64,000 nt of DNA from Nannocystis punicea (lineage in GTDB: Bacteria > Myxococcota_A > Polyangia > Nannocystales > Nannocystaceae). Numbering within the stretch: the first letter of the stretch is position 1; each line of letters opens with the position of its first letter. The translations under genes and the position numbers were made by a program. A model generated the notes under the pieces. It had not been told where the DNA came from and did not search any database. It saw only the letters and a list, made by a program, of their open reading frames with translations. The stretch lies in the NCBI RefSeq assembly GCF_026965555.1, contig NZ_CP114040.1, positions 2,356,001 to 2,420,000 of the forward strand. Reading direction: 5' to 3'. Below are positions 29,543 through 38,704 of the stretch, in pieces.

Positions 29543-30710
29543 TAGCCGAGCGACGCGGGGCCTTGCAAGGGGGGGGCGTCCGTGAGCCAGGCATCGAGCT
29601 CGAGTTCGCGGCGGAGGCGCTCCGACGGTCCCCCGTGCGGGACGTGCCCGCGGGCGGCGTGGTATGCGTCGACCATCGCGCCACGTCGGCCCGGCGGAGC
29701 GACGCGCCGTCTTCGAGCGCCTCGTCGAGGAAGCGGTCGGGCAGGCGGTCTTCGGCGAGCGTCCAGCGTCGGGCAGGTCGAAGGCGTGGCGCACGGCGGC
29801 GATCCTGCGTGCGGACCGCCGCAGATCGTCTTCGCCCCGAGACAGGCCCGTGACCATCGCCAGCAATTCGGCGCCCTCGCGCCGAGGCTCGCGGATCGCC
29901 CCGCGCAAGGACCTGCAGAAGATCCGTGAGTCGAGCAGGGCCGCGTTGTCCTCGGCCTCGATCACTCGCGCGGGCGCGCGCGCCACGTCGGCGCGGTGGC
30001 GGTCGACGCCGACCGGCAGGTCGGCCTGGTCGGCGCGGCAGCGGTTGTGGTCGGCGCCCCTGCTGGCGGCGCACAGGACCCAGCGCGAACGTCTGCATGG
30101 CCCGCGGCTCGAAGCCCGGCAGCTCCAGGCCCTTCACGTGGCAGGCGAAGCGCTCTTGCCCTGGCCGATCGCCGCCGCGGCGCGACGTGTCCTTTCCGCC
30201 AGCAGATCGCCGGCGCCCTCGCGGCGGGCGATCGCGCCGGGCCACGGCAGCACGTCGTCGCCGAAGCGGAGCGGCCAGTCGGCGAGACCGCGCTCGGCGC
30301 ACTCGAGGGCGAACGCCAGAGTGTCGCCGGCCGAGATCGTGTCGAGGCCGAGCGCGTCGCAGGCGCCGGCGGCCACGAGCAGGCGCGCGGAGGCGTCGAC
30401 GTCGATCCGCGGGCCCAGGGCGAACTGAGTTTCGTACTCGATGCGCGTGGCGCCGTCGCAGTGGTCGCGGCCGATCGTGCAGCCGGCGCAGCTCTCGCGC
30501 GCGTGTTCGCCGGCGCGGGCCAGCCCTCGGGCGCGAGCCGCTGCGTGGCCGCCTGGCCGATCGACACTGTCTGAAAGTTACGGCGCGGCAAGATCTGCGG
30601 GCGATCGAGGGTCTCGAGGTTGGCCGCGGTCCCGAGCGCCCGATACTTCTCGGTCGCCGCCTCCGCGCCGCGATGTCCATCCCGGAACTCCGACGCGACG
30701 GCGAGCCTCG
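29542..30710 (-). pseudogene. aldehyde ferredoxin oxidoreductase family pseudogene
   Basis: Homology to the tungsten/molybdopterin aldehyde:ferredoxin oxidoreductase family runs through at least five frame changes. Fragments in order are EKYRALGTAANLE with LPRRNFQ, then CAGCTIGRDHC and YETQFALGPR, then CDALGLDTISAGDTLAFALE, then RFACHVKGLELPGFEPR, then VLCAASRGADHN with ALLDSRIFC, then EDRLPDRFLDEALEDG and a last MVDAYHAARGH. Frame changes fall near 30530, 30160, 30085, 29757 and 29678. The N-terminal third of the family is missing, and the Fe-S cysteine cluster (usually CxxCxxxC) is altered to CAGCTIGR. The last fragment's TAA overlaps the apaG start. Intact neighbours argue against sequencing error. 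Confidence 0.8.
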
Positions 30711-30762
30711 CGCCGGACGCGGAGCGATTGATCGCGTGAGATCGAGGCGGCGGCGGTCCGCG

Positions 30763-31452
30763 CGGCGGCTGCCGAGCTCGCGGTTCGGATCTCCACACGT
30801 CCGCAGTGAGTCGCTCGAAAGCCTTGCGCGGATGTGTGCGCCCGAGAGGGCCGGGTGATGTGCGTGCGGGCGATCACTCGGCGGCGGCCGATCTCGCGGC
30901 CCGGATCTTCACGCGCCCGCAGTGAGTCGCTCGACCTGCTTGCACGGACATCTGCGCGCGACAGGGCCTGGTGATGTGCATGCAGGAGATCCCTCGGCGG
31001 CTGCCGATCTCGCGGCCCGGAGCTTCACGGCAGTGAGTCGCTCGACCTGCTTGCGCGGACCCATGCGCGCGACAGGGACCCGGTGATGTGCAAGCAGGCG
31101 CTCGCTCTGCGGCGGCCGAACTCGCGGCCCGGAGCTCCACGCGCAGGGCGTCGCTCGACCTGCTTGCGCGGATGCATGTGCGCGACGGGCCTGGTGATGT
31201 GCATGCAGGCGAATCACGCTGCGGCGGCCGGGCTCGCGGCCCGGAGCTCCACGCGCAGGGCGTCGCTCGACCTGCTTGCGCGGATGCATGTGCGCGACGG
31301 GCCTGGTGATGTGCATGCAGGCGAATCACGCTGCGGCGGCCGGGCTCGCGGCCCGGAGCTCCACGCGCCCGCAGGGCGCCGCTCGACCTGCTCGCGCGGA
31401 TGCATGCGCGCGACAGGGCCTGGTGATGTTCCTGCAGGCGATCATCCGCCGG
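30763..31452. repeat. tandem array, six units of about 112-116 bp
   Basis: Each unit contains GCGGCGGCCG, CTCGCGGCCCGGAGCTCCAC, then CGCTCGACCTGCTTGCGCGG, GCGCGACGGGCCTGGTGATG and TGCATGCAGGCG. Units begin near 30763, 30878, 30994, 31107, 31219 and 31331; the last three are exactly 112 bp apart and nearly identical. Frames change between units, so it is not coding. It sits between the broken oxidoreductase gene and a small minus-strand frame. Confidence 0.85.
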
Positions 31453-31627
31453 CGGTGGAGATCAGCACCAGCGCCATGCCGTCGCCGATCGGGTCGTCGG
31501 GGTCGGCGACCAGCTCGAGGGCGATGAGGGCGTGCTCGGTGTCCTGGACGAGGTCGGGGACGGGGCCCGGCAGGGTGAAGGCGAGCGCGTGGAGGATCGA
31601 CGCGAGCGTGCTCGCGGGGACCTCCAC
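31442..31627 (-). CDS. possible small protein, 61 residues
   Basis: A GTG-started frame encodes VEVPASTLASILHALAF with LVQDTEHALIALELVADPDD and ends LISTAGG. The composition is protein-like and unlike the Arg-rich shadows around it. It begins 46 bp after the stop of the 186-residue gene upstream, in the same direction, and ends at the edge of the 112-bp tandem array. It could be a small operon partner or the remnant of a longer gene. No family is recognised. Confidence 0.4.
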   Translation of the reverse strand: MEVPASTLASILHALAFTLPGPVPDLVQDTEHALIALELVADPDDPIGDGMALVLISTAGG

Positions 31628-31673
31628 GCGCGAGGCGCCCGCGCGCAGGCGCGGGACGCACGGTGAGCCCGCC

Positions 31674-32234
31674 TCAGCGGGCCAGCAGCGCCTGGGCCTC
31701 GGGGTCGGGCGTGAACTCGACGCCCTCCGGCAGCGTGGGCGCGGCGTGGGGCGCCAGCTCGGGCAGGCCCTCGATGTGCGGCGCCTTGCCGCCCTCGATG
31801 ACCCACTCGTAGCGGCTGTAGTAGCGGGACGTGTGGCCGCGCTCGCCCTTGAGCTCGAGGCACAGCTCGAACGGCGCCGGCGCCTCGTCCTCGCACTCCC
31901 ACACGCGGGCCTCGAGGTTGACGCGGACGCGGTCCTGCGGGAGGTGGAGGGTCAGGCGGTTCTGCTCGCGGTGCCACGCGAAGATCTCGAGGAAGTGGCG
32001 CCACTGCGAGCTCTTGCCGAACGCGCCGAAGCGGTCGCGGCCCTGCTCGAGCAGGACGAGGTGATGGATCTGGTCGCGGTCGTTCTGCGGGAGCCGCTCG
32101 ATCCACACCTGATTGGCGAGGTGCTTGACCTCGCTGGTGCTGCCGCAGTCGAACAGCCCGAACTCGTACGCGCCGATGCCCAAGGTCGCCGCGAGCCCGA
32201 GGCCCACCCACTTGCTGGTCTTGCTTCGTGCCAT
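31674..32234 (-). CDS. hypothetical membrane-anchored protein
   Basis: This 186-residue protein has an N-terminal hydrophobic segment (WVGLGLAATLGIGAYEF, about residues 9-25) following Lys/Arg, acting as a signal anchor; a Cys at residue 30 is too far from it for a good lipobox. The rest is a soluble alpha/beta region with NRLTLHLPQDRVRVNLEARV strands and RYYSRYEWVIEGG. No family is recognised. Start ATG 32234 follows a TAGACT box by about 13 bp. Confidence 0.7.
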   Translation of the reverse strand: MARSKTSKWVGLGLAATLGIGAYEFGLFDCGSTSEVKHLANQVWIERLPQNDRDQIHHLVLLEQGRDRFGAFGKSSQWRHFLEIFAWHREQNRLTLHLPQDRVRVNLEARVWECEDEAPAPFELCLELKGERGHTSRYYSRYEWVIEGGKAPHIEGLPELAPHAAPTLPEGVEFTPDPEAQALLAR

Positions 32235-32853
32235 AGCCGCGGCAGTCTAGAGCGCGTCGCCGCCCGCGTCCACGGGGCTGCAGCCGCTCGCCGCCGAAAT
32301 GCGCCCCGGCGCTCCCGCCGGCCGAGATCGCTGTCTCGCCCACAGCCCCTCCCGGCTCGGGCCGGCACCGAGCTCGGCGGTCCGGGGCCGGGGCGAGCCG
32401 CCGGGCCGAGGCGAGGTGCGTCTGGACCTGTCCCGAGAGACATTGTGTGCAGCGCGAGGCGGGGCCGCCAGGACGATCGGCCGATCGTCGCGGCTGTGAC
32501 GATTCGCCGGCGCCGACGCGATGCCTCGATTCGCGGTGTCCTTCGATCGGGGCGCGCCGCGTCGGTGCCATGATTCGCGGCAGGGAGCCGCGACGGGTGC
32601 GAGCGCGCCTCGTCGCGATTGCGCGCAGGAGCCCGCGTGGGCGGGCGAGGGGAACCCGTTGCAGCGTCGGGCGACGCCCCATCTCTCGTCGTCGAGGTAT
32701 TTGCGAGGCGACGCCGAGCGGGCGCTCCTGGGGCTTGCGAGCGAGGCGATGCAGCCCCTGCGTGGGTTCGACGCGCCCCGCGAAGACTCCGATCGTCGAG
32801 TACGCCGAGGACGCCGCGATCGCGGCGATCATGCACCTCCACGGGGGTTTGCG
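32235..32853. other. intergenic, divergent
   Basis: This gap lies between the membrane protein (minus) and the large lipoprotein (plus). It contains one palindrome-family copy, CTGTCCCGAGAGACATTG (32428-32445), and GATTCGCCGGCGCCG near 32500, a 15-mer also found near 62045. There is no convincing gene. Confidence 0.4.
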
Positions 32854-35001
32854 ATGAAGACGCCACGACTGCACGAGCTCCTCCCCATCCTCGGCGTGCT
32901 CGCCTGTCAGGCGAGCGACGGCAGCAGCGGAGGCACCGAGACGGCGGGTTCGACCGGCGCTGCCAGCGAGACCGCGGGGGAGCCGACCGGCGGCACCGCC
33001 AATCCGCCGACCACCGGGACGAGCGACACCGGCGAGACGGGCGGCGACACCGGCGAGGCGCCGACGGGGCCGTACGCTCGCTGCGGCGCCGGCATTGTCG
33101 ACAGTGTGAGCGGGGAGATCGACGCTGCGCGATACGAGCAAGTCGCCGAGGATTGGAGCAAGGAGGCGGTGAGTTGCCGGCTGGGCCCGACGTGGGCCGA
33201 GCTGCACGACGGCGACGCCGCCAACGACGCGTCCGAGGTGTGGGGTCCGACCGGGCAGACGTGCGGAGGCGGCTACCTCACCGACGGGATCCCCGTGCAG
33301 GCGGGCGTGTGCCCCGAGGGCGGCGGCTGCTACGGCAGCGTCTCCGGACAGGCGATCTACGTGCCTTCCGCAGGCGTCGGCGCGGCCACGCCGGGGGTCG
33401 ACCGGATCCAGACGCACGCGTGGGAGCAGGGCGCCATCTCGAGCCACCCGAAGCTGCTCGATAGCCCCGAGCCGTACGTCACGCGCCCCGAGTACGACCC
33501 GGCCTCGCTGGGTCAGCCGATCGCCGTCGCTCGCAGCGAGCGCAACTGGACCAACGATGGCGTCGCCATTTTCGCCGGCGGGGCGGTGGGCACCGGCGGC
33601 ACCGCGACCTCGGGCTCGGTCGGCGCCTATTATCAATTCCCGCCGCACCTGAGGCCGAGCGCGGTGGCCATCACCAGCAACAACGAATTCGTGCTGGTCA
33701 CCTTGTGGAACACCGCGGAGGTGCGCGGCGAGCTGGCGGTGCTGTCGGTGCGCGCGCCGACCCCGGACGCGCACTCGTGGTGGTACCACGGCCTGTTCAA
33801 CGCCGGCGGCGTGCGCGAGCTGAAGTTCCTCGGCACCGTGCCGCTGCCGTTCGCCACCCCGACCTCCATCGCCGCGGTCACGACCCACGGCTGGACGAAC
33901 CCCAACGACGCCAACGGCAAGTCGATGCGCAATGTCGCTTTCACCGGGCCGCACAAGGACACGATGGTCGACACCTGCTTCACCGCCGAGGCGCAGATGT
34001 CCGACCCGGCCAATCAACAGCCGATCTCCGCCTTCGCCGATGGCGGCTGGCTGCAGCACCTGGTCGCGCGCAAGGGCTACGCGCTGGTCGCCAGCCAGTG
34101 GGAGGACAAGGTCGCGTTCGTCGATCTGGCGCCGCTGCTCGACTACTTCCATTCGATGTACTTCGGCAGCGAGGCCAGCTGCGGCGAGACGCTGTCGCAA
34201 TTCGTATGGGACAAGACGCAGCCCGGCGACCAGGTGCTGCCGCAGGCGCCGGCGGACGTGTGGCCCTTCACCTTCGACCTCGCGCCGGAGAGCGCGCGGC
34301 CGACTGTGGCGGCGGTGTTCGACGTCCCCGGGCCGCGGGCGGTGCGGGTCGGCCTCGACAAGAGCCAGGCGATCTACGGCCCGACCAATGGCGTCGACGT
34401 GTGGAAGGCCTACGCGGCCGGCGACGACGGCGTGCTGCACGTGTTCACGCCCGGGCGGCTGATGGCCAGCTGGTTCGAGGTCGGCAAGGGCGAGCAGGCC
34501 ACCGGCGAGCCGGCAGCGGTGGCGACCGGGCAGATCTGCCAGCACCCGACGTCTCTGGTGATGCACCGCGGCCTCGTGGCCGATCATTCGACGTTCCTCG
34601 ACATCGTGCCCGAGAAGGTCGACGACAAGACGCAGGAGATCCACGGCATGAACGACGGCGTGATCGTGGTGTGCCGCGGCGAGCGGGCGCTCCAGCACGT
34701 GGTCGCCTGGAAGGACGCGGTGGAGGTCTACGAGGAGATCCGCGACAGCCGCATGAACGACCCGGTGGCGGTGTGGTACTCGGACCGCGCCGACGTGCGG
34801 ACCGTCGCCGACTTCGACGGCCGGAAGCTGCTCAGCTATCGGTTCGGCTGGGTCAAGATCGAGGACTGGAAGGACGGCGGATGCGGGCCTCAGGGCGCCA
34901 ATTACGGCCCCGGCGAGGACGGCACGGGCGATCACGAGTTCTCGGGCGAACTGGCGGTCGCTGGTTGGCCGTTCCACGTCAGCGTCGCCAACGTCAACTG
35001 A
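32854..35001 (+). CDS. large lipoprotein of unknown function
   Basis: This 715-residue exported protein begins with a short signal and lipobox-like GVLAC (Cys18). A Gly/Thr/Ser/Glu linker to about residue 75 follows, then a long extracellular domain. The domain has beta-propeller-like spacing, with recurrent strands such as AVAITSNNEFVLVTLWNTAEV, FLGTVPLPFATPTSIAAV and VASQWEDKVAFVDLAPLL, consistent with a YVTN/NHL-type propeller. A pair of Cys (TCGGGY, CPEGGGC) lies near residue 140. There is no enzyme motif. I start it at ATG 32854 for the signal peptide. It is followed by another propeller-type gene at 35293. Confidence 0.8.
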   Translation: MKTPRLHELLPILGVLACQASDGSSGGTETAGSTGAASETAGEPTGGTANPPTTGTSDTGETGGDTGEAPTGPYARCGAGIVDSVSGEIDAARYEQVAEDWSKEAVSCRLGPTWAELHDGDAANDASEVWGPTGQTCGGGYLTDGIPVQAGVCPEGGGCYGSVSGQAIYVPSAGVGAATPGVDRIQTHAWEQGAISSHPKLLDSPEPYVTRPEYDPASLGQPIAVARSERNWTNDGVAIFAGGAVGTGGTATSGSVGAYYQFPPHLRPSAVAITSNNEFVLVTLWNTAEVRGELAVLSVRAPTPDAHSWWYHGLFNAGGVRELKFLGTVPLPFATPTSIAAVTTHGWTNPNDANGKSMRNVAFTGPHKDTMVDTCFTAEAQMSDPANQQPISAFADGGWLQHLVARKGYALVASQWEDKVAFVDLAPLLDYFHSMYFGSEASCGETLSQFVWDKTQPGDQVLPQAPADVWPFTFDLAPESARPTVAAVFDVPGPRAVRVGLDKSQAIYGPTNGVDVWKAYAAGDDGVLHVFTPGRLMASWFEVGKGEQATGEPAAVATGQICQHPTSLVMHRGLVADHSTFLDIVPEKVDDKTQEIHGMNDGVIVVCRGERALQHVVAWKDAVEVYEEIRDSRMNDPVAVWYSDRADVRTVADFDGRKLLSYRFGWVKIEDWKDGGCGPQGANYGPGEDGTGDHEFSGELAVAGWPFHVSVANVN

Positions 35002-35292
35002 AGGCCGCGGACGAAGCGGACGTCGCGGAATTTCGGCGGCGCGCCGGGACGTCGCGGGTGTTCGTGCGCCCGCAATCGCGGGACAACCATACGGTGGCGA
35101 GGCTGCGACAGGACGGCACCATGGCCCACCCCGTCGGCGGCCCCCGTCGTGCTCCCGCTGATGTGTTGACATGGCAGCGGCGCCTACACGGAGATAGGAG
35201 CGCATATGGATGGAATGACTCGCGGTCCGATTATGCATAGTCATTGACGCCGCGCGCGCCGGGCCCGTACGTTGGCCTGGGGGGATTCGCAG

Positions 35293-36273
35293 ATGGTGAG
35301 GACACTAGCAGTCGTGGTGGGTGCGGCGGTGTTGTTCGGCGCGGGTGAGGCTTCGGCGGGCGGGCCGTCGCTGGTGCGGGCGTTCGACCCGGCGCAGGGG
35401 GAGCTACCCGAGTCGATCACGACCGACTGGGCCGGCAACCTCTACATGTCGATGGGGCCGACGGTGAAGCGGCTGAAGCCGAACGGGCAGCTGACCACCC
35501 TGGCGACGCCGCCGGTGCCGGAGGGCACCTTCATGCTCGGGCTCAAGTTCGGCTGGGACGGCTATCTGTACGCCGGCAGCGGGGCGTTCGCGCCCGAGCC
35601 GGCGGCCGCGTTCGTGTGGCGGATCAACCCGATCACCGGCCACACCACCGAGTACGCCGCGCTCGATCCGCTCGGCTTCCCCAACGACCTCGCGTTCGAC
35701 GACCGCGGCGACCTCTACGTCACCGACCCGTTCCTCGGCGTGATCTGGAAGATCGACGACGACGGCGACGCCGACGTGTGGCTCGCCGATCCGTCGCTCG
35801 AGGGCGACCCGGTGACCCCGTTCCTGCCGTTCCACAGCTTCGGCGTCGACGGCATCGCGTTCGACCGCTGGAAGCGCAACCTCTACGTCGGCAACCTCGA
35901 CTACGGGACGATCGTGCGCATCCCGATCGAGTGTCACGGCGAGCCGGGCGAGCCCGAGGTCTGGGTCGACGACTACGACAAGCTCGCGGGCGCCGACGGC
36001 ATCGCCTTCGACGCCGACGGCGATCTCTACGTCGCGGTCAACGGGCAGGACCGGCTGGTGCGGGTCGACGACGACGGCGACGTCCACGTGCTCGCCCAGG
36101 GCGGCCTGCTCGACGCGCCGTCGAGCGTGGTGTTCGGCCAGACCTTGCTGACGCGGAAGAAGCTGTACGTCACCAGCTTCGCCATCAACCGCGCCCTGGG
36201 CGTCGTGCCCGGCACGCCTCACCCGGCGTTGCTGTCGTTGTCGGTGTCCGACCCGGGGCTCCTGCTGCCCTGA
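35293..36273 (+). CDS. secreted NHL/SMP-30-like beta-propeller protein
   Basis: This 326-residue protein has a signal peptide ending near GEASA-GG. Five or six propeller blades follow, with the recurring pattern D-x-x-G-x-L-Y-V (DWAGNLYMS, GWDGYLYAG, DDRGDLYVTD, RWKRNLYVGN, DADGDLYVAV). This is the SMP-30/gluconolactonase or NHL repeat plan. There is no obvious lactonase metal triad, so a binding role is as likely as catalysis. ATG 35293 was chosen for the signal peptide. A GATTATGCATAGTCA sequence at 35229-35243 lies 50 bp upstream and recurs before the DUF4215 gene. Confidence 0.8.
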   Translation: MVRTLAVVVGAAVLFGAGEASAGGPSLVRAFDPAQGELPESITTDWAGNLYMSMGPTVKRLKPNGQLTTLATPPVPEGTFMLGLKFGWDGYLYAGSGAFAPEPAAAFVWRINPITGHTTEYAALDPLGFPNDLAFDDRGDLYVTDPFLGVIWKIDDDGDADVWLADPSLEGDPVTPFLPFHSFGVDGIAFDRWKRNLYVGNLDYGTIVRIPIECHGEPGEPEVWVDDYDKLAGADGIAFDADGDLYVAVNGQDRLVRVDDDGDVHVLAQGGLLDAPSSVVFGQTLLTRKKLYVTSFAINRALGVVPGTPHPALLSLSVSDPGLLLP

Positions 36274-36420
36274 GGGCTGCGGCTCGCCGCTTCGCCGCAC
36301 GGTCGGCCGCGTCCACGGGCGCGCCGAACCGTGCGCGCGATTGCATCTGCACGGCGGGGCCCGCGCGAAGCAGCGGCTGAAGCGTCCCGACCGCCGTTCC
36401 GGGTGTTATCATCACAGGAG

Positions 36421-38016
36421 ATGACCGCGAGGTCGGGAGCACCGGGGCAGCTTGGCAGCACGCACGTCGGCTTTGGTGGTGCCGACGTGGCGGCGCTGTG
36501 GAACGCCGCCGAGCTGCTGCTGGCGCGGGTGCGGCTGGCGCCGCGGCTGCAGATCGAGGAGCTGGCCGGCGCGGTGCGCGAGCTGTCGGGGCGCGACCCG
36601 GCGGAGCTGTTCGCCGATCCTGCGGGCCTGCGCGCGCTGGTCCACGACGACGACCTCGAGCGCTACGACGACGCGGTCGCGGGCGCCTCGCCCACCACGT
36701 CGATGTTCCGCTGGCGACCGCCGGAGGCGCCGATCCGCTGGACCGAGCACACGATCGTGCCGTGGCTCGACGAGGACGCGCGGCGGGTCGGCTTCCTCTG
36801 CCTCGTCCGCGCCGTGCGCAACGCCTCGTCGGTCGAGCTCAAGCGCGACGACTCGTACTTCCACACCCTGCTGCAGACCATCAACGACGGCATCCTCGTC
36901 AACGACCCCGACGGCGCGATCGACTTCGTCAACTCGCGGCTCGCGGCGATGCTGGCGACCACCCCCGAGGCCATGATCGGCCGCCGGATCTTCGACTACA
37001 TGGACGACGAGAGCGCCGCCGCGGCGCGGTCCAACCTGAAGCGGCGGCGCCAGGGCTCCGAGGACCAGTTCGACTTCCGCTTCCGCCGCGAGGACGGCGC
37101 CGACTTCTGGGCCATCGTCTCCGCCAAGCCGCTGTTCGGGCCGCGCGGCGAGCACCGCGGCTCGCTGGTCGCCATCACCGACATCACCGCGCGCCGGCGG
37201 GTCGAGGAGGACCTGCGGCGCGCCCGCGACGAGCTCGAGGCCCGCGTGGCCGAGCGCACCGAGCAGCTGACGCTCGAGGTGCAGGAGCGGCGGCGGGCCG
37301 AGACCCTGGCGCTCGAGGCCAGCCGGACCAAGAGCATCTTCCTCGCCAACATGAGCCACGAGCTGCGGACCCCGCTCAACGCGATCATCGGCTACACCGA
37401 GCTGCTGGCCGAGGAGCGCGACGAGCAGGACGAGCTGCAGCGCGACCTCGGGCGGATCCACGGCGCCGCGACCCACCTGCTCGAGCTCATCAACAACATC
37501 CTCGACCTGTCGAAGATCGAGGCGGCCAAGATGGAGATCACGCGCGAGCGCTGCGTGATCGGCCCGCTGCTCGACGACCTGCAGAGCACCCTGCTGCCCG
37601 CGGCGGTCAAGAACGGCAACCACATCCAGGTGCTGTGCAGCGAGCCGCAGCGGGCGATCGTCGTCGACCGCACCAAGTTGAAGCAGATCCTGCTCAACCT
37701 GCTCAGCAACGCGGTCAAGTTCACGCGGCGCGGGTGGATCGAGCTGCGGGTGTGGTTCGAGCGCGAGGACGACGTCGACTTCCTCGTCGCGGTGGTGTCC
37801 GACACCGGGCCGGGGATCCCGGCGCACAAGATCGGCAGCCTGTTCAGCGCCTTCCAGCAGGCCGACGGCTCGATCGCCCGCAAGTTCGGCGGCACCGGCC
37901 TGGGGCTGGCGATCTGCCGCGAGCTCTGTCATTTGCTCGGCGGCGAGATCCTGGTCAAGAGCGAGGCCGGCGAGGGCACGACCTTCACCGTGCGCCTGCC
38001 GTTGCTGCCGACGTAG
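36421..38016 (+). CDS. PAS-domain sensor histidine kinase
   Basis: The 531-residue cytoplasmic kinase has an N-terminal region of uncertain fold (about 1-150), a PAS domain (about 155-265: LLQTINDGILVNDPDG to ITDITARRR), a coiled coil (265-310) and a HisKA with the H-box SHELRTPLNAIIGY (His near residue 318). It ends with a HATPase domain with LLNLLSNAVKF, DTGPGIP and GGTGLGLAICREL. There is no membrane segment and no receiver domain, so it needs a separate response regulator that is not in the window. Start ATG 36421 has a close ribosome site (CAGGAG) and a TATCAT box 9 bp upstream. Confidence 0.93.
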   Translation: MTARSGAPGQLGSTHVGFGGADVAALWNAAELLLARVRLAPRLQIEELAGAVRELSGRDPAELFADPAGLRALVHDDDLERYDDAVAGASPTTSMFRWRPPEAPIRWTEHTIVPWLDEDARRVGFLCLVRAVRNASSVELKRDDSYFHTLLQTINDGILVNDPDGAIDFVNSRLAAMLATTPEAMIGRRIFDYMDDESAAAARSNLKRRRQGSEDQFDFRFRREDGADFWAIVSAKPLFGPRGEHRGSLVAITDITARRRVEEDLRRARDELEARVAERTEQLTLEVQERRRAETLALEASRTKSIFLANMSHELRTPLNAIIGYTELLAEERDEQDELQRDLGRIHGAATHLLELINNILDLSKIEAAKMEITRERCVIGPLLDDLQSTLLPAAVKNGNHIQVLCSEPQRAIVVDRTKLKQILLNLLSNAVKFTRRGWIELRVWFEREDDVDFLVAVVSDTGPGIPAHKIGSLFSAFQQADGSIARKFGGTGLGLAICRELCHLLGGEILVKSEAGEGTTFTVRLPLLPT

Positions 38017-38073
38017 GCGAGTGCCCACATTCGTGAATGTGAGCACCTCGTGACGCGGGCGTCGCGAATGACG

Positions 38074-38640
38074 TCAGCGCGCGAGCGTCCGCGCCACGTC
38101 GAGCACGCGGTCGACCCGCGGCCGCTTGTAGAACCGCTCGCCGTCGTCCTCGAAGAAGACGGGTTTGTGGTCGCGGTCGAGGACGAAGGTGCCGGCCAGG
38201 CCGACGCCGTTGCCGAAGTCCCAGCGCGACCACGCCTTGAGCATCACGCCCTCCGGGTCGCTGAGGATCGGGAAGGTCAAGTGCTCGCGCGCGATCATGA
38301 TCCTGGCGCCCTCGAGGTCGTCGGCGGACACCGCCGCGACGTTCACGCCGAGCGCCTGGAGCTGCGGCAAGGCTTCCTGCAGCTGCCCGAGCTGCTTCCT
38401 GCAGAAGGGTCACCAGTGGCCGCGATAGGTGACCAGGACCAGGCCGTTCGGGCCGGCGAGATCCGCCAGGCCGCGCGGCGTCCCGGCGCTGTCGGGGACG
38501 CGGAACTCGGGGGCCACCGCGAAGGGCGGCGGCGCCTCCGCGCGGCTGGGCGGGACGGGACCGCTGCGCTGACCCGCGCAGGCCGCGATCCCGGCGGTGA
38601 GGTGAGCGGCGAGCGCGAAGACGCGAGCGCGACGGGGCAT
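38074..38640 (-). CDS. peroxiredoxin-like lipoprotein, probable selenoprotein (Sec77)
   Basis: This is a thioredoxin-fold redoxin of the AhpC/TSA-like group. ATG 38640 gives a lipoprotein signal (lipobox GIAAC, Cys21), then FRVPDSAGTPRGLADLAG and VLVTYRGHW. An in-frame TGA follows at 38412-38410, then PFCRKQLGQLQEALPQLQAL and the rest of a redoxin (VSADDLEGARIM, FPILSDPEGVML, GTFVLDRDHKPVF) to a TGA at 38074. Relatives have WCPFC at the catalytic site, so TGA falls exactly at the attacking Cys, giving W-Sec-P-F-C. The sequence just after it can fold as a SECIS-like hairpin. The frame is intact on both sides. The product would be 188 residues and reduce peroxides or disulfides outside the membrane. 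Confidence 0.8.
38373..38407 (-). promoter_or_regulatory. candidate bacterial SECIS element
   Basis: Downstream of the TGA (38412-38410), GCAGCT (38395-38390) pairs perfectly with AGCTGC (38384-38379) around the loop CGGGC. CTTCT (38407-38403) pairs with AGGAAG (38378-38373) as a lower helix. The apical loop starts about 20 nt after the TGA and holds consecutive G residues, within the range expected for bacterial SECIS elements read by SelB. Confidence 0.65.
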
Positions 38641-38704
38641 CGCCGCCAGGCTATCGGGACCGATGAGGCCGCCGCAAGGGCCGTGGTACGATGCCCCCAG
38701 ACTC

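Noticed and set aside
30763..31452. CRISPR array
   Set aside because: The 112-bp units have no alternation of short repeats with unique spacers, and no cas gene is nearby.
31462..35244. Long open frame on the minus strand across the lipoprotein gene
   Set aside because: Low-complexity Arg/His/Val-rich shadow; the plus-strand gene has a signal peptide and plausible protein sequence.
38410..38640. Reading the redoxin as truncated or frameshifted at TGA 38412-38410
   Set aside because: The frame is continuous on both sides, TGA replaces exactly the catalytic Cys, and a SECIS-like hairpin follows, so recoding fits better.
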